Assembly (NCBI GenBank): GCA_937927335.1
Contig: CALBDU010000033.1
Span: forward strand, 1 to 21,011
Direction of reading: 5' to 3'
From: an uncultured Clostridium sp.
Lineage (GTDB): Bacteria; Bacillota; Clostridia; Clostridiales; Clostridiaceae
DNA: 21,011 nt
In this document: positions 14,699-21,011 of the stretch, piece after piece
How positions within the stretch are numbered: position 1 is the stretch's first letter
Layout of the letters: every line of letters starts with the position of its first letter
The notes under the pieces: model-generated
The model's input: only the letters and a program-made list of their open reading frames with translations
What the model was told of the DNA's origin: nothing
Database searches by the model: none
Position numbers and translations under genes: made by a program

Positions 14699-15489
14699 TA
14701 TTCAACTAATTTTTTGAATTGCTCCATACTGCAGCTGGCATTAATTCTCACCCTGTTTAATGTAAATAACCCGTTGCTTTTTCCTGCACGGGAGTTTTTT
14801 GTAGTAAAGGCCATTTTGTAGCCTGCATTTTTCGCTGCTAGGATAGTATCATTATTCCATTTACCTACAGGATATGCCAGATAATATATTTTCTTGTTTA
14901 AGATGCTTTCCAGGTAAAGCTTTGATTTATTTAATTGGGCAAATTGCCTGTTGTAAGGCGGTTTGTCCAGTTCTAAATGGTCTGCGGTATGGCTTTCAAT
15001 ATCTATGCCGTTATTTTGCATTTCTTTTAATTGTGATGAATTAAGGCATTTTTCATTTTTATCCACAGTGGTTGTAATTACAAAAACAGAAGCCTTAAAG
15101 CCGTACTTTTTCAATACCGGAAAAGCGTTCACATAGTTATCTTCATAACCATCGTCAAAAGTCAAAACTACAGATTTACATGGTATAGGCTCATTACCAT
15201 TTAAATATTCATATAACTGATCAAGTGTCAGTGTTTTAAAATTATTTTCTTTTAAATATTTCATCTGCGCTTCAAATTTTTCTACAGGTACCCTGAGTTC
15301 ATTTCCCTTCTCATAGGCAATGGAATGGTACATAAGCACAGGTATCAATTGATCACTGCCGACCTTTGGCTTCAATACCTGTTTATTTTCATTATGAACT
15401 GCAGCCAGGTCCTTAGCAACCCCTGCATTTGCTATACTGACGAAAATTATAAGCAGCAGAAGGGCTGGGATAATATAACTTTTTTTCAT
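14698..15489 (-). CDS. Membrane-anchored polysaccharide deacetylase (NodB domain)
   Basis: 263 residues. A hydrophobic N-terminus (MKKSYIIPALLLLIIFVSIA) anchors or exports it. The NodB domain has motif 1 LTFDDGYED (Asp112, Asp113), the metal-binding His167 and His171 in ESHTADHLEL, and LAYPVGKWNND later. Such enzymes remove acetyl groups from peptidoglycan or other wall glycans and often give lysozyme resistance; the exact substrate here is unknown. The start is ATG 15487-15489 with AGGAGAT upstream, preferred over an upstream in-frame TTG. It is divergent from ispF across the DnaA-box region. Confidence 0.92.
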   Translation of the reverse strand: MKKSYIIPALLLLIIFVSIANAGVAKDLAAVHNENKQVLKPKVGSDQLIPVLMYHSIAYEKGNELRVPVEKFEAQMKYLKENNFKTLTLDQLYEYLNGNEPIPCKSVVLTFDDGYEDNYVNAFPVLKKYGFKASVFVITTTVDKNEKCLNSSQLKEMQNNGIDIESHTADHLELDKPPYNRQFAQLNKSKLYLESILNKKIYYLAYPVGKWNNDTILAAKNAGYKMAFTTKNSRAGKSNGLFTLNRVRINASCSMEQFKKLVE

Positions 15490-15516
15490 AGTAAATCTCC
15501 TATTCCACAAATTTAC

Positions 15517-15545
15517 ATCTTAATAATAACAGATTTATATGTGAA
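15517..15545 (-). promoter_or_regulatory. Candidate promoter of the deacetylase gene, overlapping a DnaA box
   Basis: The minus strand has -35 TTCACA (15540-15545), a 17-base spacer and -10 TAAGAT (15517-15522). The -35 is part of the perfect DnaA box TTATTCACA at 15540-15548. The -10 is only moderate. Confidence 0.45.
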
Positions 15546-15787
15546 TAAGTTGTTAGTGGTAACTTTTAATACTTTTTAACTAATTATTACTATTAATTAT
15601 ACCCATAGTTAATAACATTATCCACAGAAAGCATGTTAATAACTTGTGAAACTAATGTTAATTTCACATATTTAGCTTCAATAATAAGTAAAATATTGTA
15701 TATTATACAGCAAAATTTGTAGAATTATTTTTTAAAATATAAATATTATGAACATTATACACAGATTTGTGCATAAGTTGTGCATAA
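15540..15787. promoter_or_regulatory. Cluster of five perfect DnaA boxes
   Basis: Five exact matches to TTATNCACA lie in 248 bases: 15540-15548 (minus, TTATTCACA), 15618-15626 (plus, TTATCCACA), 15755-15763 (plus, TTATACACA), 15768-15776 (minus, TTATGCACA) and 15779-15787 (minus, TTATGCACA). The last two are in direct repeat 11 bases apart, one helical turn. Between the second and third box is a long AT-only stretch (about 15690-15750). No dnaA, dnaN or rnpA gene is in the window, so a chromosomal origin is not shown. DnaA titration site or DnaA-regulated divergent promoter is more likely (inference). Confidence 0.85.
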
Positions 15788-15807
15788 CTATCAAAATTTA
15801 GTATAAT
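15778..15807 (+). promoter_or_regulatory. Candidate ispF promoter, overlapping a DnaA box
   Basis: A perfect -10 TATAAT (15802-15807) with a weak -35 TTGTGC (15778-15783) at an 18-base spacing. The -35 falls inside the rightmost DnaA box, so bound DnaA would block or assist RNA polymerase. The message begins about 25 bases before the ispF ATG. Confidence 0.6.
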
Positions 15808-15835
15808 AAAGGAAGTAATTGAGGAGGTATGGAAA

Positions 15836-16312
15836 ATGAGGATAGGAACAGGCTATGATGTTCACAGACTGGTAGATAACAGACCGTTAATTTTGGGTGG
15901 AGTTGAAATACCATATGCAAAGGGACTTTTAGGACACTCCGACGCAGATGTTCTTGTACATGCAGTTATGGATTCACTTTTAGGAGCGGCCGCACTAGGC
16001 GATATAGGTAAGCATTTTCCAGATAGTGATAACAAATATTCCAATATATCCAGTATTCTGCTTTTGAAAAATGTAGGAAAGCTTTTGGAATCAAAAAATT
16101 ATAAAATCATAAATATTGATTCCGTAATAATTGCCCAAAGCCCTAAGCTGGCACCTTTTATTGATAAAATGAGACAAAATATATCAGAGGCTCTTGGAAT
16201 AGATCTGCACCAGGTAAGCATCAAAGCAACTACTGAAGAAGGTCTGGGATTTACAGGCAGATCTGAAGGGATTTCATCTCAGAGCGTATGCCTTATAGAA
16301 AAAAAAGAATGA
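15836..16312 (+). CDS. ispF: 2-C-methyl-D-erythritol 2,4-cyclodiphosphate synthase
   Basis: 158 residues. It cyclises a cytidine-linked methylerythritol phosphate to MEcPP in the non-mevalonate isoprenoid pathway, in the cytoplasm. The zinc-binding residues are visible: Asp8 and His10 in GTGYDVHRL and His42 in ADVLVHAVMD. GDIGKHFPDSD and IKATTEEGLGFTGR also match. Length is normal for the single-domain enzyme. The start ATG at 15836 follows GAGGAGGT by 7 bases; an ATG at 15829 in another frame abuts the ribosome binding site. It is alone on its strand, behind the DnaA-box region. Confidence 0.97.
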   Translation: MRIGTGYDVHRLVDNRPLILGGVEIPYAKGLLGHSDADVLVHAVMDSLLGAAALGDIGKHFPDSDNKYSNISSILLLKNVGKLLESKNYKIINIDSVIIAQSPKLAPFIDKMRQNISEALGIDLHQVSIKATTEEGLGFTGRSEGISSQSVCLIEKKE

Positions 16313-16331
16313 GCCAGGCTCATTCTTTTTT
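16301..16331. terminator. Bidirectional terminator between ispF and the AI-2E family gene
   Basis: AAAAAAGAATGAGCC / GGCTCATTCTTTTTT forms a long near-perfect stem with A- and T-runs on either side, overlapping the ends of both convergent genes. It should work in both directions. Confidence 0.9.
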
Positions 16332-17342
16332 ACTGCTGTAATTTACACCAATCAGGTCAAGCAGGAACATAAATATGGGCAAACCTACAAGGAGTCCCCA
16401 TAGACCGAAAAAATGCTCTGCTATTATTAAAATAATAAAAACAAAAAATACAGGGATTTCTGTTTTTGATGACATAAACTGTGGATTCAGCACATAGCTT
16501 TCCAACCCATGAAGTATTAAAATAAGCCCTATAACGTAAATCACTTTAATTATTCCACCAATGTTAAAAGCGATAATTGAAAGGGGAATAAGTGATATAA
16601 TAGTGCCGGCGATTGGCACCAGACTTAAAATGAAAATCATGAACCCTAAAGCAAGAAGCTGAGGAAAGCCTAAGAAGTAGAGCACTATCATGGATAATAT
16701 GCTGTTGGTAAAAGCTATTAGGATTTGCGCCTGAATTACCTTACCAAAGGAATAAAAGAAGCTTCTTCCAAAGTACACGATGCCCTTATAGAATTCTGAA
16801 ATTCTGCTGCTGTAAAATCCATCCAGAAAGGATTTTATTTTTCTCTTGCCAAGAATAAAAAATAAGCTAAGCATAATAGCAATGAATATATTGAGTCCCC
16901 ATTTTCCAATATTGGCAGCCATCTCAAAAATTGAATTAAATTCATTCTTTATGTAAGCGGTAATGTTAAATTGTCCTATTAAAGGCTCCAGCTGCTTTTC
17001 AATATTATAAAGGCTTTTATTTGTATTTAAGTCTGATATTTGATTTATTATAGCTAGAGTCTGTCCAACTATTATTGGCACATATTTATACGCGAAGTAT
17101 CCTAATGCAGCAAAAATTACCACATATAATAATAAAATCAGAAATAATTCATTAAATTTTATATGCTGCCTTATCTTTTTCAGTAAAAAAACTTCAAAGC
17201 TATATATGAGATATGTAAATAAAAAGGTCAGGAGAAACAAATCCATGAGACCTTTCATGCTGTATATTACTGCAATTAATATTAATATTGACAGAACTTT
17301 TTTAACTATGTCCTTATGTAATAATTCCTTGAAAGAATCCAT
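16320..17342 (-). CDS. AI-2E family (PF01594-type) membrane protein
   Basis: 340 residues, with about eight hydrophobic helices: pairs at roughly 13-50 and 60-100, a long soluble region 100-150, then helices through the C-terminus. Diagnostic pieces are LGFPQLLALGFMIFILSLVPIAGTIISLIPLS and the C-terminal GLWGLLVGLPIFMFLLDLIGV. Members include transporters of AI-2, glycine betaine and sodium/proton antiport (family knowledge), so the substrate is open; the bacterium's autoinducer use is not implied. The start at 17342 has a GGAG 10 bases upstream. It is on the same strand as argF but separated from it by a terminator and about 100 bases. Confidence 0.88.
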   Translation of the reverse strand: MDSFKELLHKDIVKKVLSILILIAVIYSMKGLMDLFLLTFLFTYLIYSFEVFLLKKIRQHIKFNELFLILLLYVVIFAALGYFAYKYVPIIVGQTLAIINQISDLNTNKSLYNIEKQLEPLIGQFNITAYIKNEFNSIFEMAANIGKWGLNIFIAIMLSLFFILGKRKIKSFLDGFYSSRISEFYKGIVYFGRSFFYSFGKVIQAQILIAFTNSILSMIVLYFLGFPQLLALGFMIFILSLVPIAGTIISLIPLSIIAFNIGGIIKVIYVIGLILILHGLESYVLNPQFMSSKTEIPVFFVFIILIIAEHFFGLWGLLVGLPIFMFLLDLIGVNYSSKKE

Positions 17343-17420
17343 GCCGAATCAACTCCATATTGTAGAGGATAATAAAATATACTTTAATTTTAGGCTAATA
17401 ACCATAAAACGTCAACCTGG

Positions 17421-17446
17421 CAAAAAAAGTGCAGGTAATCCTGCAC
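17421..17446 (-). terminator. Rho-independent terminator after argF
   Basis: GTGCAGG / CCTGCAC (17440-17446 with 17429-17435 on the minus strand), loop ATTA, followed by seven T. It overlaps the argF stop. Confidence 0.9.
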
Positions 17447-18444
17447 TAATTTCCAAGGGTTGCCACCATAACAGCTTTAATGGTGTGCATTCTATTTTCA
17501 GCTTCATCAAAAACTATTGAATATTTGCTTTCAAATACTTCATCGGTAACTTCCATTGCTTCAAGTCCATATTTATTGAAAATTTCTTTTCCCATTTTTG
17601 TTTCCATATCATGAAATGCAGGCAGGCAATGCATAAATTTTACTTTTTCATTTCCACTTGCCATAAGCATGTCCATATTAACCTGGTAAGGTTTAAGCAG
17701 CTTTATTCTTGTTTCCCATACTTCATCTGGTTCTCCCATAGACACCCACACATCAGTATATATTACATCAGTATTAAGTACTGCTTTTTTAATATCATCA
17801 GTGATGGTAATTGATGCCCCTGTCTCCTCAGCTATCTTTTCACATTGCTTTACCAGGTTCTCATCAGGAAATAACTCTTTTGGAGCAGCTATTCTGAAAT
17901 CCATACCCATTTTAGCACAGCCAATCATTAATGCATTGGCCATATTATTTCTTCCATCGCCGGAATAGGTCAATGCAACCTTTTCAAGAGGCTTATGGAA
18001 ATGTTCTTTAATAGTCAGCAGATCTGCTAGAATTTGTGTTGGATGATCCTCATCTGTTAGCCCATTCCACACGGGAACTCCCGAATACTCTGCCAGGGCT
18101 TCAACTGTTCTCTGGCTGTAGCCTCTGTATTCTATTCCGTCATACATTCTCCCTAGTACACGAGCAGTATCCTTTGCAGATTCCTTCTTTCCCATTTGGC
18201 TTCCTGTAGGCCCCAGATAAGTTACATGAGCTCCCTGGTCGAAAGCCGCAACCTCAAAAGCACATCTGGTTCTTGTTGAATCCTTTTCAAATATCAATGC
18301 TATATTTTTTCCTTTTAAAGCAGGCTGTTCAGTTCCTGCATATTTTGCTTTTTTAAGTTCCGCTGCTAAATCAAGCAAAAACTTAATATCTTTAGGAGAG
18401 TAATCAAGTAATGTCAAAAAACTTCTATTTCTTAAATTGAACAT
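17446..18444 (-). CDS. argF: Ornithine carbamoyltransferase
   Basis: 332 residues. It interconverts ornithine plus carbamoyl phosphate and citrulline plus phosphate. The carbamoyl-phosphate site is DSTRTR at 55-60, with HPTQ and the ornithine-binding FMHCLPAFHD near residue 270. Position right after arginine deiminase suggests the catabolic direction, releasing ornithine and carbamoyl phosphate for ATP (the enzyme then called ArcB). The start at 18444 has AAGGAGG upstream. No carbamate kinase or arginine/ornithine antiporter gene is in this window. It has its own sigma-A promoter besides possible read-through from arcA. Confidence 0.96.
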   Translation of the reverse strand: MFNLRNRSFLTLLDYSPKDIKFLLDLAAELKKAKYAGTEQPALKGKNIALIFEKDSTRTRCAFEVAAFDQGAHVTYLGPTGSQMGKKESAKDTARVLGRMYDGIEYRGYSQRTVEALAEYSGVPVWNGLTDEDHPTQILADLLTIKEHFHKPLEKVALTYSGDGRNNMANALMIGCAKMGMDFRIAAPKELFPDENLVKQCEKIAEETGASITITDDIKKAVLNTDVIYTDVWVSMGEPDEVWETRIKLLKPYQVNMDMLMASGNEKVKFMHCLPAFHDMETKMGKEIFNKYGLEAMEVTDEVFESKYSIVFDEAENRMHTIKAVMVATLGN

Positions 18445-18464
18445 AAAGTATATACCTCCTTTTT

Positions 18465-18495
18465 TATAATTATACCTTATTGTGTATAATTATAC
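18465..18495 (-). repeat. Tandem GTATAATTATA elements before argF
   Basis: The sequence TATAATTATAC occurs at 18465-18475 and GTATAATTATAC at 18484-18495, about 19 bases apart. Each is palindromic and overlaps the argF -10 region or leader. They resemble AT-rich ArgR/AhrC-type operators (inference). A half-site ATAAGGT lies between them (18474-18480). Confidence 0.5.
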
Positions 18496-18517
18496 TATTA
18501 ATATTTCTGAATTTCAA
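18489..18517 (-). promoter_or_regulatory. Sigma-A promoter of argF
   Basis: The minus strand has -35 TTGAAA (18512-18517), a 17-base spacer and -10 TATAAT (18489-18494). The -35 box lies 10 bases downstream of the arcA stop, so argF can be transcribed independently of arcA. Confidence 0.8.
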
Positions 18518-18526
18518 CCCCTATCC

Positions 18527-19741
18527 CTAAATATTTTCCCTGTATATAGGCATAGACATGCATCTTGGGCCCCCTCTTCCTCTGGAGAGCTCTGAAGATG
18601 GAATAGCAATTACTGTAATATTATTCTTTACCAGGGCTTCGTTAGTCACATAATTTCGTTCATAGGTAACTACCTTCCCCGGCGATATGGCCAATGTATT
18701 GGACCCGTCATTCCACTGTTCCCTTGCTGATACAATGGTATCCTCTCCACCGCACCTTATAAGAGTAACATCAAAGCCAAGGTACTTGGACAATATATTT
18801 TCAAGTCCTCCATTTTCATCGTTTATCACTATAATCTTTTTATGGGCGTCATAGGTTACAGCTCTAACCTTCAGCTGTTTGTCTATCTCTTTATGAATTG
18901 TGAATTTATCGTAGTCTACCATGGTAAAAACAGTATCCAGATGCATGAAGGTTCTTGCTTTTGGTATTTCAAACATTAATATAATTTTAAAGGTATCCTG
19001 TCCCGATAAAATGTTTTCTGCCAGCTTGAGTATAGCCTCCTTATCAGATCTTTGGCTATTGCCTATAGCCAGTACATCTCTGGAAAGTACCAGAACATCT
19101 CCTCCTTCCAGAGAAAATGGCTGGTTTCTCGTATACCATAAAGGAATGTTGGCATTAGCAAATTCTTTATGGTATTTGAATATATATTGTGGAAATATTG
19201 ATTCCCTTTTCCTGGCTGTAAATTTCATGGAGTTAACCGCTACTCCCCTGCCAATAGAAGCAAATGAGTCCCTTGTAAAGTATAAATTAGGCATTGGATC
19301 CAGTATAAAAGGGTATTGATCCTGGTCCTCATTCAAGCCAGCCTGGCTTTTCCTGAGACCGGATACTAGTGTATTAATTATTTCTTTTTCAGAAATATTA
19401 TTTAGAAAGTTCATGATTTTCTCTGCTGATTTACTGTCATCCACACTGCTTTCAGCAATAAAATCATTTAAAAACTTTAACCTCACTACTTTATCCCTAA
19501 GAACATCTGCTGCAAGCTCCTCAAGATAAAGCACCTCAACACCGTTATCACTTAAAACCTGGGCAAAGTAATCATGTTCCTGCCTGGCAACCTTCAGATA
19601 TGGGATATCGTCAAATAAAAGCTTCTCCAAATAGCTGGGGGTCAGGTTTTCTATTTCAGGCCCAGGCCTGTGAAGCACAACAGTTTTTAAAATGCCAATT
19701 TCTGAATAGACATTAACTTGCCTGTGTTGCTTTATAGTCAT
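18527..19741 (-). CDS. arcA: Arginine deiminase
   Basis: 404 residues. It hydrolyses arginine to citrulline and ammonia, the first step of the arginine deiminase pathway. Guanidino-group deiminase motifs are visible: ENLTPSYLEKLLFDDIPY, FTRDSFASIGRG, FSLEGGDVL, MHLDTVFTMVD, and the nucleophile Cys394 in GPRCMSMPIYRE. Length is normal. The start ATG at 19739-19741 has GGAAGGG upstream and lies one base after the stop of the DUF1836 gene, so it is probably translationally coupled with it; the alternative upstream start (19768) is inside that gene. The next gene argF carries on the pathway. Confidence 0.97.
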   Translation of the reverse strand: MTIKQHRQVNVYSEIGILKTVVLHRPGPEIENLTPSYLEKLLFDDIPYLKVARQEHDYFAQVLSDNGVEVLYLEELAADVLRDKVVRLKFLNDFIAESSVDDSKSAEKIMNFLNNISEKEIINTLVSGLRKSQAGLNEDQDQYPFILDPMPNLYFTRDSFASIGRGVAVNSMKFTARKRESIFPQYIFKYHKEFANANIPLWYTRNQPFSLEGGDVLVLSRDVLAIGNSQRSDKEAILKLAENILSGQDTFKIILMFEIPKARTFMHLDTVFTMVDYDKFTIHKEIDKQLKVRAVTYDAHKKIIVINDENGGLENILSKYLGFDVTLIRCGGEDTIVSAREQWNDGSNTLAISPGKVVTYERNYVTNEALVKNNITVIAIPSSELSRGRGGPRCMSMPIYRENI

Positions 19742-19742
19742 G

Positions 19743-20348
19743 CTATACCCTTCCATTTTTAAGTTCAAATTCGGTGATTATTTGCTGTACCAGCTTTTTT
19801 ATTGCACTTGCCTGGCAAATAAGGTTCATTACTGTAATAAAAACAGTAATCCTTTCTTCATCCTTACTTTCCAACCCCAAATCCTTAATAATGCTGTTAA
19901 GCTTATCGTCATTTAGAGGGTTCTTTGATATATAATCCTGAAGGCTTTCTTTTTGCATATCCGAAAAAATTTTATAAGCCATTTCCCAGGAGATTATATC
20001 ATCCGCATTATCATTTATCTCATTAAAGGCTAACCTGAAAACTTTTTTCATTTCCTCAGTGGTTAATATAGGCCTCATATAGCTTAAAAGCACCAGCTGA
20101 GCCAGATGAAGTTTTGTATATCCTCTCTTTTTTCCATCCTCAGGCTTAGATATAACCTCACTCTTTATATAATTCTGAACAATGTTATTTGTATATTTTT
20201 CACCTTCGAATCTGTCATTTAAATAATCTATTACTTGTGATAAAAACAAATCGTATTTAGGCAGATCTTCAAAAGGAACTATTATTTTGTCAGAGATTTT
20301 TTCCAGGGATTCATTAAGGTAATCCGATACTTTCAGCTGTTTTTCCAT
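19743..20348 (-). CDS. DUF1836 protein, candidate regulator of the arc operon
   Basis: 201 residues. The N-terminal half (about 25-125) matches the DUF1836 pattern: LPKYDLFLSQVIDYLNDRF, YTNNIVQNYIKSEVISKP, KRGYTKLHLAQLVLLSYMRPILTTEEMKKVF, which looks like a MerR-like winged helix-turn-helix. The C-terminal part is helical and acidic. It is the first gene of the operon with arcA and argF. Its ribosome binding site is GGAGGAG. The palindrome in its own promoter makes autoregulation or arginine-responsive control plausible, but this is inference. Confidence 0.75.
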   Translation of the reverse strand: MEKQLKVSDYLNESLEKISDKIIVPFEDLPKYDLFLSQVIDYLNDRFEGEKYTNNIVQNYIKSEVISKPEDGKKRGYTKLHLAQLVLLSYMRPILTTEEMKKVFRLAFNEINDNADDIISWEMAYKIFSDMQKESLQDYISKNPLNDDKLNSIIKDLGLESKDEERITVFITVMNLICQASAIKKLVQQIITEFELKNGRV

Positions 20349-20381
20349 AGTATCTCCTCCTATATTTATATATATATTTAC

Positions 20382-20410
20382 ATTATAAGGTGTTGCAAAC
20401 CTTATTACAA
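20382..20410 (-). promoter_or_regulatory. Promoter of the DUF1836-arcA-argF operon with embedded operator-like palindrome
   Basis: The minus strand has -35 TTGTAA (20405-20410), a 17-base spacer and -10 TATAAT (20382-20387). Inside the spacer is the inverted repeat ATAAGGT (20399-20405) - 7 bases - ACCTTAT (20385-20391), whose centre TTGCAA is itself palindromic. A repressor on this site would cover both boxes. The rest of the gap, 20411-20580, shows only AT-rich sequence. Confidence 0.75.
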
Positions 20411-20580
20411 GTTATTTCTAATCTGCAAAATACGTAGTATCACTTAGAATAGAAGAGTAATTTAGAGATATTACTGTTATAACCGCACCCATATATGTTA
20501 TATGTGTTAATTTCATACTTGTTATACAGTAATTATTACCATATAATAATGTCATGGTTATTTTAACTGATTATAAGAAA

Positions 20581-20586
20581 TATAAT
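20581..20586 (+). promoter_or_regulatory. Putative -10 box of the right-end gene
   Basis: TATAAT, with at best a weak -35 (TTATTT at 20558-20563, 17 bases upstream). It would start transcription near 20592, just before the G6 run that looks like a ribosome binding site. Confidence 0.4.
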
Positions 20587-20590
20587 AGTA

Positions 20591-21011
20591 TTGCGGGGGG
20601 CGAAAAAAATTAAATTTAAGCGATTATTTCTGACTATTTCTATTTTAATTATTTTTATATTTGGAGGGGCGTTTGCAAATATTGGAACATATAATTCTGT
20701 ATTCGCAAAGGGAACAACTTCCCACAGTGCTGGAGGGAGTTTTAAATCCGGAAGCTTTTCTTCACCAAAATCATCTGGTAGTACCTACAAATCAGGCAGT
20801 TTTTCAAATTCAAAGAAATCTGCTTCAGATACCAATAATACTAACACCAGCACCTATAGCGGCGGAACAAAAAGGTCATTTTTACCTATACCGATTTTTA
20901 TACCCTGGGGCCACAGCTACTATGGATATGGATCACCTATTGTCAACATGGTACAGCTTGTAATTTTTATAATCTTAATTATTTTCATAATAAGATTATT
21001 TAAAAAATATA
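20591..21011 (+). CDS. Secreted/membrane Ser-Gly-rich protein (N-terminal part)
   Basis: Partial, running off the right edge; about 140 residues. The N-terminus is basic (KKIKFKR) followed by a hydrophobic segment LFLTISILIIFIFGGAFA, a signal peptide or first membrane helix. A Ser/Gly/Lys/Asn-rich region follows with short repeated pieces (SGGSFKSGSFSS-like, SGSTYKSGSFSN). Then comes a Pro/aromatic stretch (FLPIPIFIPWGHSYYGYG) and a second hydrophobic helix (MVQLVIFIILIIFIIRLF). Not recognised. The start is uncertain: no ATG, GTG or good TTG sits downstream of the GGGGGG (20595-20600). The in-frame TTG at 20591 lies upstream of it and the in-frame ATT at 20609 lies at ideal spacing. Confidence 0.6.
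   Translation, partial: MRGAKKIKFKRLFLTISILIIFIFGGAFANIGTYNSVFAKGTTSHSAGGSFKSGSFSSPKSSGSTYKSGSFSNSKKSASDTNNTNTSTYSGGTKRSFLPIPIFIPWGHSYYGYGSPIVNMVQLVIFIILIIFIIRLFKKY

Noticed and set aside
15540..15807. Calling the DnaA-box cluster the chromosomal origin
   Set aside because: No dnaA, dnaN, rnpA or rpmH gene is present and no skew analysis is possible in 21 kb. The cluster is reported as a site, not as oriC.
16320..17342. Naming the AI-2E family protein as an autoinducer-2 exporter
   Set aside because: The family has members with several unrelated substrates and nothing in the neighbourhood points to AI-2.
20661..20963. A 100-codon plus-strand reading frame starting at TTG 20661
   Set aside because: It overlaps the Ser/Gly-rich secreted protein in another frame. 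The latter has a signal peptide, biased composition and a membrane helix, so this frame is a shadow.
1..21011. CRISPR array, insertion sequence, tRNA or prophage remnant
   Set aside because: No regularly spaced repeats, transposase or integrase motifs, terminal inverted repeats or tRNA-like sequences were seen on either strand.

Overview
The window is AT-rich with short intergenic gaps, strong GGAGG-type ribosome binding sites and stem-plus-T-run terminators. Together with its gene content this points to a low-GC Gram-positive, most likely a Clostridium-type anaerobe (inference). The content includes cyclic-di-GMP riboswitches, a methionine T-box, the metG / tatD / 3D-domain protein / rnmV / rsmA housekeeping neighbourhood, and an arginine deiminase operon. 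No mobile element, CRISPR array, tRNA or rRNA was found.

Layout, left to right. (1) 1-2009, minus strand: two secreted proteins, each behind its own sigma-A promoter and a leader that looks like a class I cyclic-di-GMP riboswitch. One is a transglutaminase-like protein, the other a DUF11-type surface protein cut by the left edge. (2) 2010-3570: two proteins of unknown function. (3) 3633-8204, minus strand: rsmA, rnmV, a YabE/RpfB-like 3D-domain protein, tatD and a DUF362 ferredoxin-like protein. (4) 8387-9643, plus strand: a secreted modular wall-binding protein with a probable lysozyme/chitosanase-like catalytic domain, sitting between tatD/DUF362 and metG. (5) 9675-11948: metG with a full T-box leader and a consensus promoter. 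(6) 12030-14691, plus strand: a MATE exporter, two small proteins (zinc ribbon and coiled coil) and an RluF-like pseudouridine synthase. (7) 14698-16312: a membrane-anchored polysaccharide deacetylase and ispF, divergently transcribed from an intergenic region holding five perfect DnaA boxes. (8) 16320-20348, minus strand: an AI-2E family membrane protein, then the operon DUF1836 protein - arcA - argF (reading direction right to left). (9) 20591-end, plus strand: a partial secreted, Ser/Gly-rich membrane protein with no standard start codon in a good position.

How the parts work together. The left end looks like a c-di-GMP-controlled cell-surface module. The middle is translation and rRNA maturation (MetRS, RsmA, RNase M5, RluF) mixed with wall remodelling (3D protein, wall hydrolase, deacetylase). 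The right end is arginine catabolism with a probable dedicated regulator and an operator-like inverted repeat inside its promoter. The most unusual signals are the paired c-di-GMP leaders, the DnaA-box cluster overlapping two divergent promoters far from any dnaA gene, and the palindrome in the arc promoter. All family assignments are by eye from motifs; no database search was possible.
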